Source: Clostridia bacterium (GTDB lineage: Bacteria > Bacillota > Clostridia > Oscillospirales > CAG-272). From it: a stretch of 64,000 nucleotides of DNA. Location: contig JAGAVJ010000045.1 in assembly GCA_017942005.1 (NCBI GenBank), positions 1-64,000 of the forward strand. Direction: 5' to 3'. The notes below the pieces were generated by a model, which was given only the letters and a program-made list of their open reading frames with translations, was not told the DNA's origin and searched no databases. The translations under genes were made by a program, and so were the position numbers. Of the stretch, positions 8,740-17,510 are shown in pieces. Each line of letters opens with the position of its first letter. Position 1 is the first letter of the stretch.

Positions 8740-9082
8740 AACATGTTTCCTCCTGTGATACTTCTATCATTCGTCCGGTTCTATAAAGAATACGGATACT
8801 GTATCAAATCAATCATTGTAAAGAAGGAACAATTCCTTTTTGTTCTCTTCCTTTTGACATCTATATTATACCGTACCTATTTGAAAGCTGGGTGATAAGA
8901 ATGTCATTTTTTTTGAAAATCTTTTGATTGTTATATAAAATCAGATTTAACCTATTGATCACTGCGTTATAATTATGTGAAAAAATCCATTGTATTATGA
9001 ACGTTTTTTAAAAAGAACGAATTTCTCGGTTTGCCTGTTCGCAAATAAGCTGCAATCACGCCGATTGATACACCGCTGTATA
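8740..9082. other. Intergenic region with htrA leader
   Basis: No gene is visible. On the minus strand a TATAAT lies at 8865-8870, without a convincing -35 box. An imperfect hairpin in the htrA leader spans about 8821-8853 (AAGAAGGAACA against TGTTCTCTTCCTT). The remainder, next to the end of the GTPase-nuclease gene, is AT-rich with no strong terminator. Confidence 0.45.
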
Positions 9083-11809
9083 TTATCGATTTTTTGCGTT
9101 GATCTGCGCAATGGTTTCTCTGACTTCTTCTGCTGTACTGCATACTTCCTCATATAATCCCAATGCAGACATACGCTGGGCGCCATGCCCCATGACAATG
9201 ACCTGTTCCAGCGCATCAGAAGTCGCTACACGAACACGATGTTCTTTGCCGATATCATAGGTGACTTTTTCAATATAGGTATCCGCGGTTTCATGAGAAC
9301 GGGTATAAATGACATACATACCGGCATGCCGTTCAACCGAACCGCGGCCGTCCCGGACACGGTATGCATCAAACACACAAATCAGGTTGCATTTTTTATA
9401 CCCTTGATAATTGGAGAGAATATGGATGAGCGTCTGCCGTGCAAGGTCAAGAGAATCCCGTGCCATGCGCTTCAATTCATCCCATGCAAAAATAATATTA
9501 TATCCGTCGACCAAAAGGTATTCTTCCTCGGGGTCAAGCAGCTTCATATAGGTTTCCCGCGTCGGTGACAGTTCTGTGACCGGAGGCGGCGGAACAAAAA
9601 TAGAACGCGGTGAAATTGGACCATAGGTGCGTTCAAATATGGTTTTCAGTTCGCGGTCTTCTTCTACCATATCCGCATATGTGTATGGACGTGTATAGGA
9701 GGTACCGCGTCTGGTACTGAAAGAAGGGGAAGACGAACGATCTTTTATTTTTCTATTGGCAGGTTCTGCTTTTGTGAGTTCTGCTGCCTTTTTGCGTGTA
9801 AGAACACTTTCCACATGCATACAGTCATCAGACTTGTCCCACGGAATATGGATGCTGCTCCCTTGATGGCAGAAAACAGAATCAGAAGGGAAATAGACGT
9901 CATGTTCCGGTGCATAACCGGTTGCTGCTACGACAGCTTCCTGCTCCGGACACGGCGCATATCCGTGAAACGTCAGCGAGATGTGACCGCGTCCGCACGT
10001 GTAGGTCTGTACCTCTAACGGATAGGGTTTGTTTTCCGGCGGGAATGCATGCATTTTCGCGGCAGGAGCACAGCCGCAGAGTACCGCCATACCGGTTGCT
10101 TCCTCCATTTCCACCGGTTTCAGGGTTGCCGCCATCAGCTGTAAATCGGAAATTGCACGGCCGGCACAGTCCTGTGGAAGCACCATGCGGAATTCATACC
10201 ACGGCTCCAGCAGCACACAAAGCTTGTCCCGCCGTGCTTTCATCAATCCCTGACGAAGGGCACGTACCGCAGCCTCCAGAAAATCGCCGCCTTCCGTATG
10301 CTTGATGTGCGCTCTGCCGCCGCATAAAATGATCCGCATATCGGTCAAAGCTGCTCCGACCAGTACACCAATCGGCAATGCTTCTTCCAGCTGAGAGAGA
10401 ATCAATCGCTGCCAGTTCCGCGCCAATAGATTCTCCGGAACAATCGAATCAAAAACGATACCGCCCCCGGGTTCTCCCGGTTCCAATAACAAATGCACCT
10501 CTGCGTAATGCCGCAGCGGTTCAAAATGTCCGGCGCACGCAACAGGCGCGGAAATGGTTTCTTTATACACAATGCTTCCTTGATCAAATGTGACATCAAT
10601 TCCGAAGCGGGATAAAATCATATGATGCAGCACGTCCATCTGGATTTCACCCATCAGAGAAATATGAATTTCTCCGGTCGTCTGGTGTAATGTCAGATGA
10701 AGCATGGGGTCTTCTTCTTCCAATTGGAACAGTTTTGCAAAGGTTTCTCTGACGGGTGTTCCCGTCGGAAGACCGATACGATATGTCAGTACCGGCTGCA
10801 ATACCGGAGCAGGCGCATCCTCTTCTGCGCCAAGTCCGTTTCCGGGAAATGCATGAGACAGCCCTGTTACACAGCAGACGTCACCACTTGAAACCGATTC
10901 AACCACCTTATACTTTTCCCCGGAATAAATGCGTATCTGGTCAATCTTCTCTTTCCAAATGTCCTGTGTATTGTCCTCTGTGTCTGGGACATCGTCGCTT
11001 TTTCGATTGGATAATACCGTCTTTACTTTCAAGCTGCCGCCTGTGATTTTCAAATACGTTAATCTGTTTCCATGCGGATCCCGCCCGATTTTAATCACCC
11101 GTGCGGCAAAGGCTGCTTTATACGCCGGCTCCAGTGTATAGAGATCAAGCGCCTTTAACAGCGATGCAACCCCCTCCAGTTTTAGTGCAGAACCGAAATA
11201 GCACGGAAACACCTCACGTCTGGAAATGGATTGTGTCAGAGAACGGTTGGACAGTTTCCCCTCGTTTAAATATTCCTCCATCAAAAACTCCGAATTCATT
11301 GCAGCCTGTTCGTCAAAAACACCTCTGTCTTCCTCTGCCAATGTAAAATCAACACAAAACGGAGAAAGCTTTGCATGCAATTCTTCCATTCGGCTTTGTC
11401 GGTCAAATCCGGGTAAATCGGTTTTATTGATAAAGAGAAATGTGGGAATGCCATTCTGACGCAGCAGCCGCCACAGTGTTTCCGTATGCACCTGTACGCC
11501 GTCTACAGCACTGACCACAAGAATGGCATAGTCCAGTACAGAAAGGGTCCGTTCCATTTCAGATGAAAAATCTGTATGACCCGGTGTGTCAAGCAGATAC
11601 ATTGTCATACCCGGTATTTCAAGAACAGCCTGCTTTGAAAAGATGGTGATACCGCGGGAACGCTCCATTTCTCCCGTATCAAGAAAGGTATCGCGGTGGT
11701 CTACCCGTCCAAGCGTCCGGATACAGCCGCAAAGATAGAGCAAACCTTCCGAAAGTGTCGTTTTTCCGGCATCAACATGTGCAAGAATTCCCAGAGTCAA
11801 TTTTTTCAT
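9083..11809 (-). CDS. Ribosomal-protection-type GTPase fused to Rae1/YacP-like NYN endoribonuclease
   Basis: This 908-residue protein joins two ribosome-acting modules. Residues 1 to about 680 form an EF-G/TetM-like translational GTPase: G1 AHVDAGKT (10-17), G2 RGIT (52-55), G3 DTPGH (74-78), G4 NKTD (128-131), then domains II-V. A charged, Ser/Arg-rich linker follows. Residues about 761-908 match YacP/Rae1: LLVDGYNIIFAW, VFDAYRV, ETADTY, VATSDALEQ and GHGAQRMSA, with the expected acidic residues at 768, 814, 843 and 865. In B. subtilis, Rae1 is a free protein that cuts mRNA in the ribosomal A site; TetM-class GTPases bind the same region. I infer a factor that engages A-site-blocked ribosomes and cleaves mRNA. 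Tetracycline resistance is possible but not shown. Confidence 0.9.
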   Translation of the reverse strand: MKKLTLGILAHVDAGKTTLSEGLLYLCGCIRTLGRVDHRDTFLDTGEMERSRGITIFSKQAVLEIPGMTMYLLDTPGHTDFSSEMERTLSVLDYAILVVSAVDGVQVHTETLWRLLRQNGIPTFLFINKTDLPGFDRQSRMEELHAKLSPFCVDFTLAEEDRGVFDEQAAMNSEFLMEEYLNEGKLSNRSLTQSISRREVFPCYFGSALKLEGVASLLKALDLYTLEPAYKAAFAARVIKIGRDPHGNRLTYLKITGGSLKVKTVLSNRKSDDVPDTEDNTQDIWKEKIDQIRIYSGEKYKVVESVSSGDVCCVTGLSHAFPGNGLGAEEDAPAPVLQPVLTYRIGLPTGTPVRETFAKLFQLEEEDPMLHLTLHQTTGEIHISLMGEIQMDVLHHMILSRFGIDVTFDQGSIVYKETISAPVACAGHFEPLRHYAEVHLLLEPGEPGGGIVFDSIVPENLLARNWQRLILSQLEEALPIGVLVGAALTDMRIILCGGRAHIKHTEGGDFLEAAVRALRQGLMKARRDKLCVLLEPWYEFRMVLPQDCAGRAISDLQLMAATLKPVEMEEATGMAVLCGCAPAAKMHAFPPENKPYPLEVQTYTCGRGHISLTFHGYAPCPEQEAVVAATGYAPEHDVYFPSDSVFCHQGSSIHIPWDKSDDCMHVESVLTRKKAAELTKAEPANRKIKDRSSSPSFSTRRGTSYTRPYTYADMVEEDRELKTIFERTYGPISPRSIFVPPPPVTELSPTRETYMKLLDPEEEYLLVDGYNIIFAWDELKRMARDSLDLARQTLIHILSNYQGYKKCNLICVFDAYRVRDGRGSVERHAGMYVIYTRSHETADTYIEKVTYDIGKEHRVRVATSDALEQVIVMGHGAQRMSALGLYEEVCSTAEEVRETIAQINAKNR

Positions 11810-11961
11810 CAGTTACATTCATCCTATGATTATTTGATTGATACTTCATTTTATGTGCTGTTATCATTGCTTTCTGCTATAGTATACCATATAATTTCAA
11901 AAAAAGCATCTGTTTTGATAAAATCGTTACGTAAAATTCACAAGCATAAAGGATGCAAAAA

Positions 11962-11998
11962 GGGGGCTGCTGCAAATTTCCAATTTGCAGCAGCCCCC
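11962..11998. terminator. GGCTGCTGCAA-type terminator palindrome (copy 2)
   Basis: GGGGGCTGCTGCAAAT pairs perfectly with ATTTGCAGCAGCCCCC. It lies between the sialidase stop (12011, minus strand) and the GTPase-nuclease gene, and can end minus-strand transcription of the sialic-acid operon. Confidence 0.8.
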
Positions 11999-12010
11999 TA
12001 TATTATGAAA

Positions 12011-13147
12011 TCAACGGTCATTCAAACGCCATCTGGTATACAGAATAGAAGGTTTGCCATCATAACGGTCTTCCTCTGCATGATACACTTTTTGATAATA
12101 TACCGTCATAATGCTGCCGTCATCCAGTTCGACAGACGCAGGATATCCAAGATCACCATCTTTGGCACGGTCATCAATGTTATACTCCTCGGTCCATGTT
12201 TCTCCATTGTCATAAGAAACAATCGCACGCTCACCAAATGGAGGCGTCCGTCTGCCAAAGGAGCAGATGATCGCACCGCTGGAATGACGCAGTAAATGGG
12301 GAGGAGAACCGCAAACACCGAGATTCCGCCATTCACTCCATGTTTTCCCTTGATCCTTTGATACGGTCGTGTAAATGGTAAAGGAAGGCGTAATGTTCTG
12401 TCCCTCTGCGCGGATAGCGCCGAGCAATGTTCCGTCCGGAAGCTCTATGACATGCGGTTCATGGAAATTATCCCAAATGGCATCGTCCGGTTTTTTACAG
12501 GAACCGCGCCGTTCCCACGTATATCCGCCGTCCTTTGATGCATACGCCGCAATGGTTTTTGCTTCCTCCGGCTGCGCCAATGCAGCGGAATAGTGTTCTT
12601 TGCCTAAATAAATCAATGTACCGTCTGCACAAAGGTTGGGACCGTGCGGTGCGGAAATCGGAAGCTGAATCGGGTCGCTCCATGTATAACCGTAATCCTC
12701 CGAAATACGGATAAAGGAGCCGCCGTGCGCATACTGCGGCTTCAGGTAGGGGTACATCGACAGCATACCAATGGTTGGTGCGGCTTCAATCGGCTGTGCA
12801 GAATTTTTAATACCGACAAAATACTCCTTCATATAAGTCTCTGCCGGGTGGGAAAACCAGGTGATCAGCATTCTGCCATTGCCCATATATAGAATTCCTG
12901 CATCACGGTCGTCAAGATACGTATCGTTTACAATAATCGGGGGTGACCATGTCTTTCCGTTGTTTTTACTGACATACATCGCATTTTTGCCGAATGGGCA
13001 GACATGCTCTGTGCGGAAGGACGATGCAACCGCGTACAATACGCCATTTTCGTCCCGTGCAACAGAAGGCCATCCCTGATAGCCAAATAAATTTCCCTGT
13101 ACACGGTTGACAATTCCGTGTTCTTTTGTCGTTGGATTCAGCAGCAT
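12011..13147 (-). CDS. Sialidase-like BNR/Asp-box protein without signal peptide
   Basis: This 378-residue protein has five Asp-box motifs: SKNNGKTW (60), SEDYGYTW (149), SKDGGYTW (204), SKDQGKTW (263) and SYDNGETW (311). They mark a six-bladed sialidase/BNR beta-propeller, close to exo-alpha-sialidases (GH33-like). It should release terminal sialic acid, in keeping with NanA in the same operon. There is no signal peptide, lipobox or anchor, so it probably acts in the cytoplasm on imported sialosides. AAGGAG precedes the ATG, and a hairpin lies just before that in the 148-base gap from the AraC gene. The catalytic Arg/Tyr set cannot be assigned by eye, so another BNR activity is possible. Confidence 0.85.
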   Translation of the reverse strand: MLLNPTTKEHGIVNRVQGNLFGYQGWPSVARDENGVLYAVASSFRTEHVCPFGKNAMYVSKNNGKTWSPPIIVNDTYLDDRDAGILYMGNGRMLITWFSHPAETYMKEYFVGIKNSAQPIEAAPTIGMLSMYPYLKPQYAHGGSFIRISEDYGYTWSDPIQLPISAPHGPNLCADGTLIYLGKEHYSAALAQPEEAKTIAAYASKDGGYTWERRGSCKKPDDAIWDNFHEPHVIELPDGTLLGAIRAEGQNITPSFTIYTTVSKDQGKTWSEWRNLGVCGSPPHLLRHSSGAIICSFGRRTPPFGERAIVSYDNGETWTEEYNIDDRAKDGDLGYPASVELDDGSIMTVYYQKVYHAEEDRYDGKPSILYTRWRLNDR

Positions 13148-13163
13148 GAATTGTTCTCCTTAC

Positions 13164-13191
13164 AAGGCATCCACATGTTCCCGGATGCCTT
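13164..13191. promoter_or_regulatory. Intra-operon hairpin before the sialidase gene
   Basis: AAGGCATCC pairs with GGATGCCTT. On the transcribed strand it lies just before the sialidase ribosome binding site and lacks a downstream T run there, so an mRNA-processing or stability role is more likely than termination. Confidence 0.5.
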
Positions 13192-13295
13192 TAAAATTTT
13201 TTAGTTTTTCACAGCAGGTATTAATAACAATTTTTATATATGGAGGATAAAGGTTGATATTGCTACGCAGCGCTTCGTTTTATATGTAACTGCAA

Positions 13296-14234
13296 TTATT
13301 TCGATTTTCGCCATGAAATCGGCGTCATATGAAAATAACGGCGGAATGCAACAAAAAACGCCGACGGCGCATTGTATCCAACGCGATATGCAATTTCTTC
13401 TGTTGACAAATTGGTGCGAGACAGCAGCTTGCAGGCATGATTCAAACGAACCTCTGTCAGTTTTTCCTTGAATGTCATTCCAAAATATTCGGTAAACAGA
13501 CGGCTGGTCTGCCGTGTGCTGAGATTCAGATGTGAGGCAAGCTGTGCTTCTGTAATCGGTTCCATATAGGAATTGTCCATAAACAATAAGATTTTGGTTT
13601 CTCTTGCGCTTCGGCTGTCCGTTTTGGAAAGAGGATATGTATTTAAAAGATTATTATTTTGCAAATCTTCCTTCCATATCGTTTCCTCACTGCCTTCCAG
13701 CACACGTATCAATCCCACAAGAAAAATACGCATATAGGATTCTGCCATATCCTGACTGCCTGTATGTTCCAGAGACAGCTCACAGCGGATATGTTCAAGC
13801 AGCCCTGCCGCTTCGGGATAATACAGCAAACCGGTATGATCTTTGCATTGTGCCGACCGCTGGAAGAGCTTACAGCAGGATGCATACGGTTCTGCGGTCT
13901 TTATGCCGATATCCTGTGGTATCTTTGATATCTTTAACCGAAAGGTCTGTTTGAGAAGTTGTGACTGCATTTCATTTTGTACAATGTTGTGATAACAAAA
14001 CGGCGGTATGATATATGCATATCCGCAAGGTAATGTCACAATACAGTCCGAATCTGACAGTTCTATTTGCAGCGGTTCATTAATTGCAAGATGTACCTCA
14101 TATTCCATATGCATATGCGGCTCATATGGAATGCGGTCCGGATAGAAAAAACCGGTGTCAAGTATACAGGTAAACTGCGTATCCGCAACGGGAACAGATA
14201 ACTCTTTGTGAAGAAACGGAGAAAAATATTCCAT
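13296..14234 (-). CDS. AraC-family regulator of the sialic-acid operon
   Basis: This 312-residue protein has an N-terminal cupin-like sensing domain (motif PYEPHMHMEYEVHLAI, about residues 35-50) and a C-terminal AraC double helix-turn-helix: LASHLNLSTRQTSRLFTEYF and IAYRVGYNAPSAFFVAFRRY, ending HMTPISWRKSK. AraC proteins of this layout bind a sugar through the cupin and activate nearby catabolic genes. The gene starts 11 bases after nanA, so the regulator is probably part of the operon it controls. The effector is likely sialic acid or N-acetylmannosamine, inferred from context only. Confidence 0.92.
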   Translation of the reverse strand: MEYFSPFLHKELSVPVADTQFTCILDTGFFYPDRIPYEPHMHMEYEVHLAINEPLQIELSDSDCIVTLPCGYAYIIPPFCYHNIVQNEMQSQLLKQTFRLKISKIPQDIGIKTAEPYASCCKLFQRSAQCKDHTGLLYYPEAAGLLEHIRCELSLEHTGSQDMAESYMRIFLVGLIRVLEGSEETIWKEDLQNNNLLNTYPLSKTDSRSARETKILLFMDNSYMEPITEAQLASHLNLSTRQTSRLFTEYFGMTFKEKLTEVRLNHACKLLSRTNLSTEEIAYRVGYNAPSAFFVAFRRYFHMTPISWRKSK

Positions 14235-14245
14235 ATCCGGGGCGT

Positions 14246-15148
14246 TTAATCCCGCATATAGTCTATACCGAGATTATCAACTGCTCTTTTTTTCAATTCC
14301 GTATACTGCGCAGCTGTCAGCGGCAAAAACGGCGGACGACAGGTTCCGTAGGGAAGACCGCCGATTTCAAGCAGCGCCTTGCATGCAGGCATGACGCCAA
14401 TCGACAGCGCCGCTTCAATGATTTTGTTTGCCTGGCTTTGCAGTGCAAGAGCTTTCTGCATTTCACCCTTATGATAAAAATCATAAATTGCAAGCATTCT
14501 GTCCGCCTGGAAGTTATAGGTTGTGCCGATACCGCCATCTGCTCCCGCGGCAAGACCGGACAGCAGCATTTCATCGGAACCGTTATAAAAAATCTGATCC
14601 GGATGATCTGCACGCAGCCGCTCCAGCTGGAAGAAATCGGATGCTGTAAATTTCATACCGCCAATGTTGGGAATGGAAAGCAATTCATGCAGCTGTGCTG
14701 CATTCAATGTCATTCCAGTACGCGCCGGAATATTATAAATGATAACGGGGAGGGTTGTTTCCGCAGCAAGCGCTTCATAAAAATACTTCACTTCCGCAAA
14801 GGAATATGCAAAATACAGGGGTGTTACAGAAGATAAGGCATTGGCACCGGCAGCCTCTGCATGTCTTGCAAGCGTTAGGGTGTCACGCATTCCGGCGCAG
14901 CCGACATGTGTAATGACAGTGATTTTCTTTTGTGTTTCCGCAAGAACTGCTTCTAAAAGCTGTTTTCGTTCTTCAACAGAACATAGCAGCATTTCACCGG
15001 ATGAGCCTCCTACATACAAACCGTGTACACCCTGCTTCATCAGATGACATACCAAACGACGGACACGGACGGTATCAATTCCACTGCCGTCATCGGTAAA
15101 TCCTGTCATCAAAGCAGGCATAATACCCTTTAAAAATTCCTGTTTCAT
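14246..15148 (-). CDS. nanA: N-acetylneuraminate lyase
   Basis: This 300-residue DapA/NanA-superfamily aldolase has the phosphate/carboxylate loop GGSSGE (47-52), Tyr138 in YNIPARTG, the Schiff-base lysine Lys166 in GGMKFTASDF, and GGIGTTYNF. The numbering is one residue off the E. coli NanA Tyr137/Lys165 pair. The TYN motif and the sialidase in the operon favour sialic-acid lyase (N-acetylneuraminate to N-acetylmannosamine plus pyruvate) over dihydrodipicolinate synthase. AAGGAG lies before the ATG. No nanE or nanK is in the window. Confidence 0.88.
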   Translation of the reverse strand: MKQEFLKGIMPALMTGFTDDGSGIDTVRVRRLVCHLMKQGVHGLYVGGSSGEMLLCSVEERKQLLEAVLAETQKKITVITHVGCAGMRDTLTLARHAEAAGANALSSVTPLYFAYSFAEVKYFYEALAAETTLPVIIYNIPARTGMTLNAAQLHELLSIPNIGGMKFTASDFFQLERLRADHPDQIFYNGSDEMLLSGLAAGADGGIGTTYNFQADRMLAIYDFYHKGEMQKALALQSQANKIIEAALSIGVMPACKALLEIGGLPYGTCRPPFLPLTAAQYTELKKRAVDNLGIDYMRD

Positions 15149-15202
15149 CGTAATTCTCCTTCTGGTTTATTTGTTGACCGTATGTTTTATGTTCAAATTT
15201 TT

Positions 15203-16291
15203 TTATGTATGAAAAAGATGTACCGATGCAGCCCAGTCAAGATACGCGTCCGCAGCAGCACGGCATCCCGCAGCGTTCGGGTGACCACCCCAAACAGAGC
15301 AGTGTTCCATCGGCGGTTCTTGTCCAAGAACACGTGCAAAATCGAAGACATGGTCTGCACCCGTGATTTCACCATTCCGTATGGCAGCATTGACCACATA
15401 CCAATTCTCCATGGCTTGACCTGTCATATCAAACGGCGGAACCGTAAAAAGAATGACACGGCACCCGGCATCAGAAAGCGCACACACGATCATCTGTAAA
15501 TCTGAGGTCAATTCTTTTGCAGTACGACCGCGCAGAAGATCATTGACTCCAAAGCAGACGTTGACATCGTCACAGGTTTTTGCACGCGCAAGCCATCCCG
15601 CATCTGTTGCGGCATCGTATGCCCGTGCATATCCGATACCGAGATTCCACACGCTGTAGGCTTTAGGCAGACTTTTGGCAATCACAGCCACCCAATGGGT
15701 ATAACTGTCCATCTCGGTACCGCAGCCTTGTGTGATGGAGTCGCCGATGAATGCAATCCGCTGTTCAATCCTCCGATTAGAACCGATCATCAATGGGACG
15801 GGAATCTGTTTATCGGGTACCCATGTTCCATCCTGCAATGAACAAATCGGGATATTAATCTCTTCATGATATGGAAAACATGTCCCGCATATTGTGACTT
15901 CATAACACAAAACATCGTCTGCATTTGCGGTCAATGCTACCGGATCACAGCAAAAAACGGTATTCCCTGAAACGTGCTTCGTTGACAAGCCGTCAAATGT
16001 ACAGGTATGCCATTCCGCTGGTTCTTCCATAGAAGCAGAACACCGTCCTATACGCATTTTCTGAATTTCCCATGTACCGCCAACCTTGTTGGCATGACCG
16101 AGACTGCCATCTCCGTATGTAGAATCGGCAGTATTGGAAAACAGCAGTGCAAACTGTGTCCCACCATGCGATAACGTATAATAACAGCGTCCGGTTTTTG
16201 ATACGGGAACAGCGTGATTTGCAATCAACTGGTTTGCACTGCCAGCGGTACAATCAGAAGAAAACGTTTTGTAAAATTCAGCAGCTGTCAT
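15203..16291 (-). CDS. SGNH/GDSL hydrolase, possible sialate O-acetylesterase
   Basis: The C-terminal half holds SGNH blocks: FIGDSITQGCG with the catalytic Ser, a Gly in NLGIGYARA, GVND, and HPNAAG with the catalytic His. An N-terminal beta-sandwich domain of about 170 residues precedes it, an arrangement seen in carbohydrate esterases. Being first in an operon with nanA and sialidase, it probably removes O-acetyl groups from sialic acids; this is inference. The start is uncertain: ATG 16291, ATG 16303 and ATG 16342 are in frame, none with a strong ribosome site. There is no signal peptide. A near-consensus promoter lies about 100 bases upstream. Confidence 0.82.
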   Translation of the reverse strand: MTAAEFYKTFSSDCTAGSANQLIANHAVPVSKTGRCYYTLSHGGTQFALLFSNTADSTYGDGSLGHANKVGGTWEIQKMRIGRCSASMEEPAEWHTCTFDGLSTKHVSGNTVFCCDPVALTANADDVLCYEVTICGTCFPYHEEINIPICSLQDGTWVPDKQIPVPLMIGSNRRIEQRIAFIGDSITQGCGTEMDSYTHWVAVIAKSLPKAYSVWNLGIGYARAYDAATDAGWLARAKTCDDVNVCFGVNDLLRGRTAKELTSDLQMIVCALSDAGCRVILFTVPPFDMTGQAMENWYVVNAAIRNGEITGADHVFDFARVLGQEPPMEHCSVWGGHPNAAGCRAAADAYLDWAASVHLFHT

Positions 16292-16388
16292 ATAGAAAAC
16301 CATCTCTTTTGTTTTAAAAAAGAGCGTTCCTTTCATTGTCATTGTGGAAAATCGGCTTTTCGCCGAAAGCAGAAATTTTTATGTATTG

Positions 16389-16417
16389 ATTGTAGCACAC
16401 TTTTTCTCAGATGTCAA
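16389..16417 (-). promoter_or_regulatory. Promoter of the sialic-acid operon
   Basis: On the minus strand TTGACA (16417-16412) and TACAAT (16394-16389) are 17 bases apart. It faces the SGNH-nanA-araC-sialidase genes. Confidence 0.8.
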
Positions 16418-16474
16418 TGGCAGGATGAAAAGTCAAAAAAAATAATTTTTTGAAATCGACTTTACATCATTTCA

Positions 16475-16656
16475 TGTGAGTTCGATGAGGAGATGCTTTT
16501 TGAAAAAAGCACCTCCTCAAACTCCGCCGCAAAAATTTTTCAGATACAAAAAACACAATCGTTGTCAGTTTACCCAGTTTAAAGTTTTTTGAATGGGGTT
16601 TGGGGAAAACTTTTTTTCAAAAAAGTTTTCCCCATGAAATTCATCGAACTCACGTT
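16475..16656 (+). repeat. MITE-like element (copy 2, complete)
   Basis: About 182 bp bounded by GTGAGTTCGATGA on the left and its inverted match TCATCGAACTCAC on the right. It contains two hairpins: GAGGAGATGCTTTTT/AAAAAGCACCTCCTC and GGGGAAAACTTTTTTT/AAAAAGTTTTCCCC. It lies between the divergent sialic-acid operon and the amidase gene. It has no coding capacity. It matches 56678-56895. Confidence 0.85.
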
Positions 16657-16735
16657 ATTTACAGCAGAACCAATTTCCGTATTTTGCATATGATAGTAAT
16701 GGAACACCAAAATCAAGAAAACAGGAGCGTAAACA

Positions 16736-17302
16736 ATGGCAATTAAAATTTATATCGACCAGGGACACAATCCTGAAAATCCAAACGGCGGATCAGAAGG
16801 AAACGGTGTGCGCGAGCAGGATATCACATATGCAGTCGGGCAGTCCCTTTATCAGAAGCTGACCGCGAATCCGAATTTTGAAGCACGTCTGTCTCGTCCT
16901 ACGCCGGAAACACAGCTGGGAACCAGCAATACCACCAGCCTTGCCGCACGTGTGGCGGACGCCAATGCATGGGGCGCCGATTACTTTATTTCCATCCACA
17001 CCAATGCAGCGCTGGAACCAAGTGCCAACGGAAGCGAGGCATTCGTCTACAGCCGTACATCTGCTGCGTACCCAATGGCAGAAGATATTCTTCTTTGGCT
17101 GCGCTATCTGACCGGACTGCGTACCCGCGGCGTCTTTGTTCGTCCTGGATTATATGTGCTGCGCAATACTGCAATGCCGGCAACACTTGTGGAGCTTGGC
17201 TTTATTTCCAATCCTGAGGAAGCCGCTTTGATGAGTGAGCAGCCAGATCTATTCGCAGAAGGTATTTATCGCGGAATCCTGCAATATTTCGGTTTGATTT
17301 AA
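16736..17302 (+). CDS. N-acetylmuramoyl-L-alanine amidase (Amidase_3)
   Basis: This 188-residue protein is a single Amidase_3 domain. The zinc ligands are His in YIDQGHNP, Glu in VREQDITY and His in FISIHTNA, and the catalytic Glu is in TLVELGFISN. It cleaves the amide bond between muramic acid and L-alanine in peptidoglycan. There is no signal peptide or cell-wall-binding domain, so it resembles stand-alone amidases of spore lysis or phage origin. CAGGAG lies before ATG 16736. It is a single gene followed by a hairpin terminator. Confidence 0.93.
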   Translation: MAIKIYIDQGHNPENPNGGSEGNGVREQDITYAVGQSLYQKLTANPNFEARLSRPTPETQLGTSNTTSLAARVADANAWGADYFISIHTNAALEPSANGSEAFVYSRTSAAYPMAEDILLWLRYLTGLRTRGVFVRPGLYVLRNTAMPATLVELGFISNPEEAALMSEQPDLFAEGIYRGILQYFGLI

Positions 17303-17318
17303 GTACATTTTATTGTTA

Positions 17319-17350
17319 AGAGGGTTGTTGTATATATATGACAGCCCTCT
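17319..17350 (+). terminator. Terminator of the amidase gene
   Basis: AGAGGG pairs with CCCTCT around a long AT-rich loop, shortly after the amidase stop and followed by CTGTTTT. Confidence 0.6.
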
Positions 17351-17473
17351 CTGTTTTATGTGGGCCGCATACTGCTCATCCCATAAAACGACCGGTTTCT
17401 ACCTTTTAAACAGCGCAGAAAAAGAAACATTTGTCCATATTGTATTATTTCTGTAAAGGATGAATTTTTCCCC

Positions 17474-17502
17474 TTGCATAATTTTTTTGTTTATGATATA
17501 AT
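17474..17502 (+). promoter_or_regulatory. Promoter of the ttcA leader
   Basis: TTGCAT at 17474-17479 and TATAAT at 17497-17502 are 17 bases apart. Transcription should begin about 17509, right at the first hairpin of the structured leader. Confidence 0.8.
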
Positions 17503-17510
17503 GGTATTAA

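Noticed and set aside
9083-11809. Calling the GTPase a plain tetracycline-resistance gene (tetM-like)
   Set aside because: The Rae1-like domain and chromosomal setting point to a broader ribosome-related role; resistance cannot be read from sequence alone.
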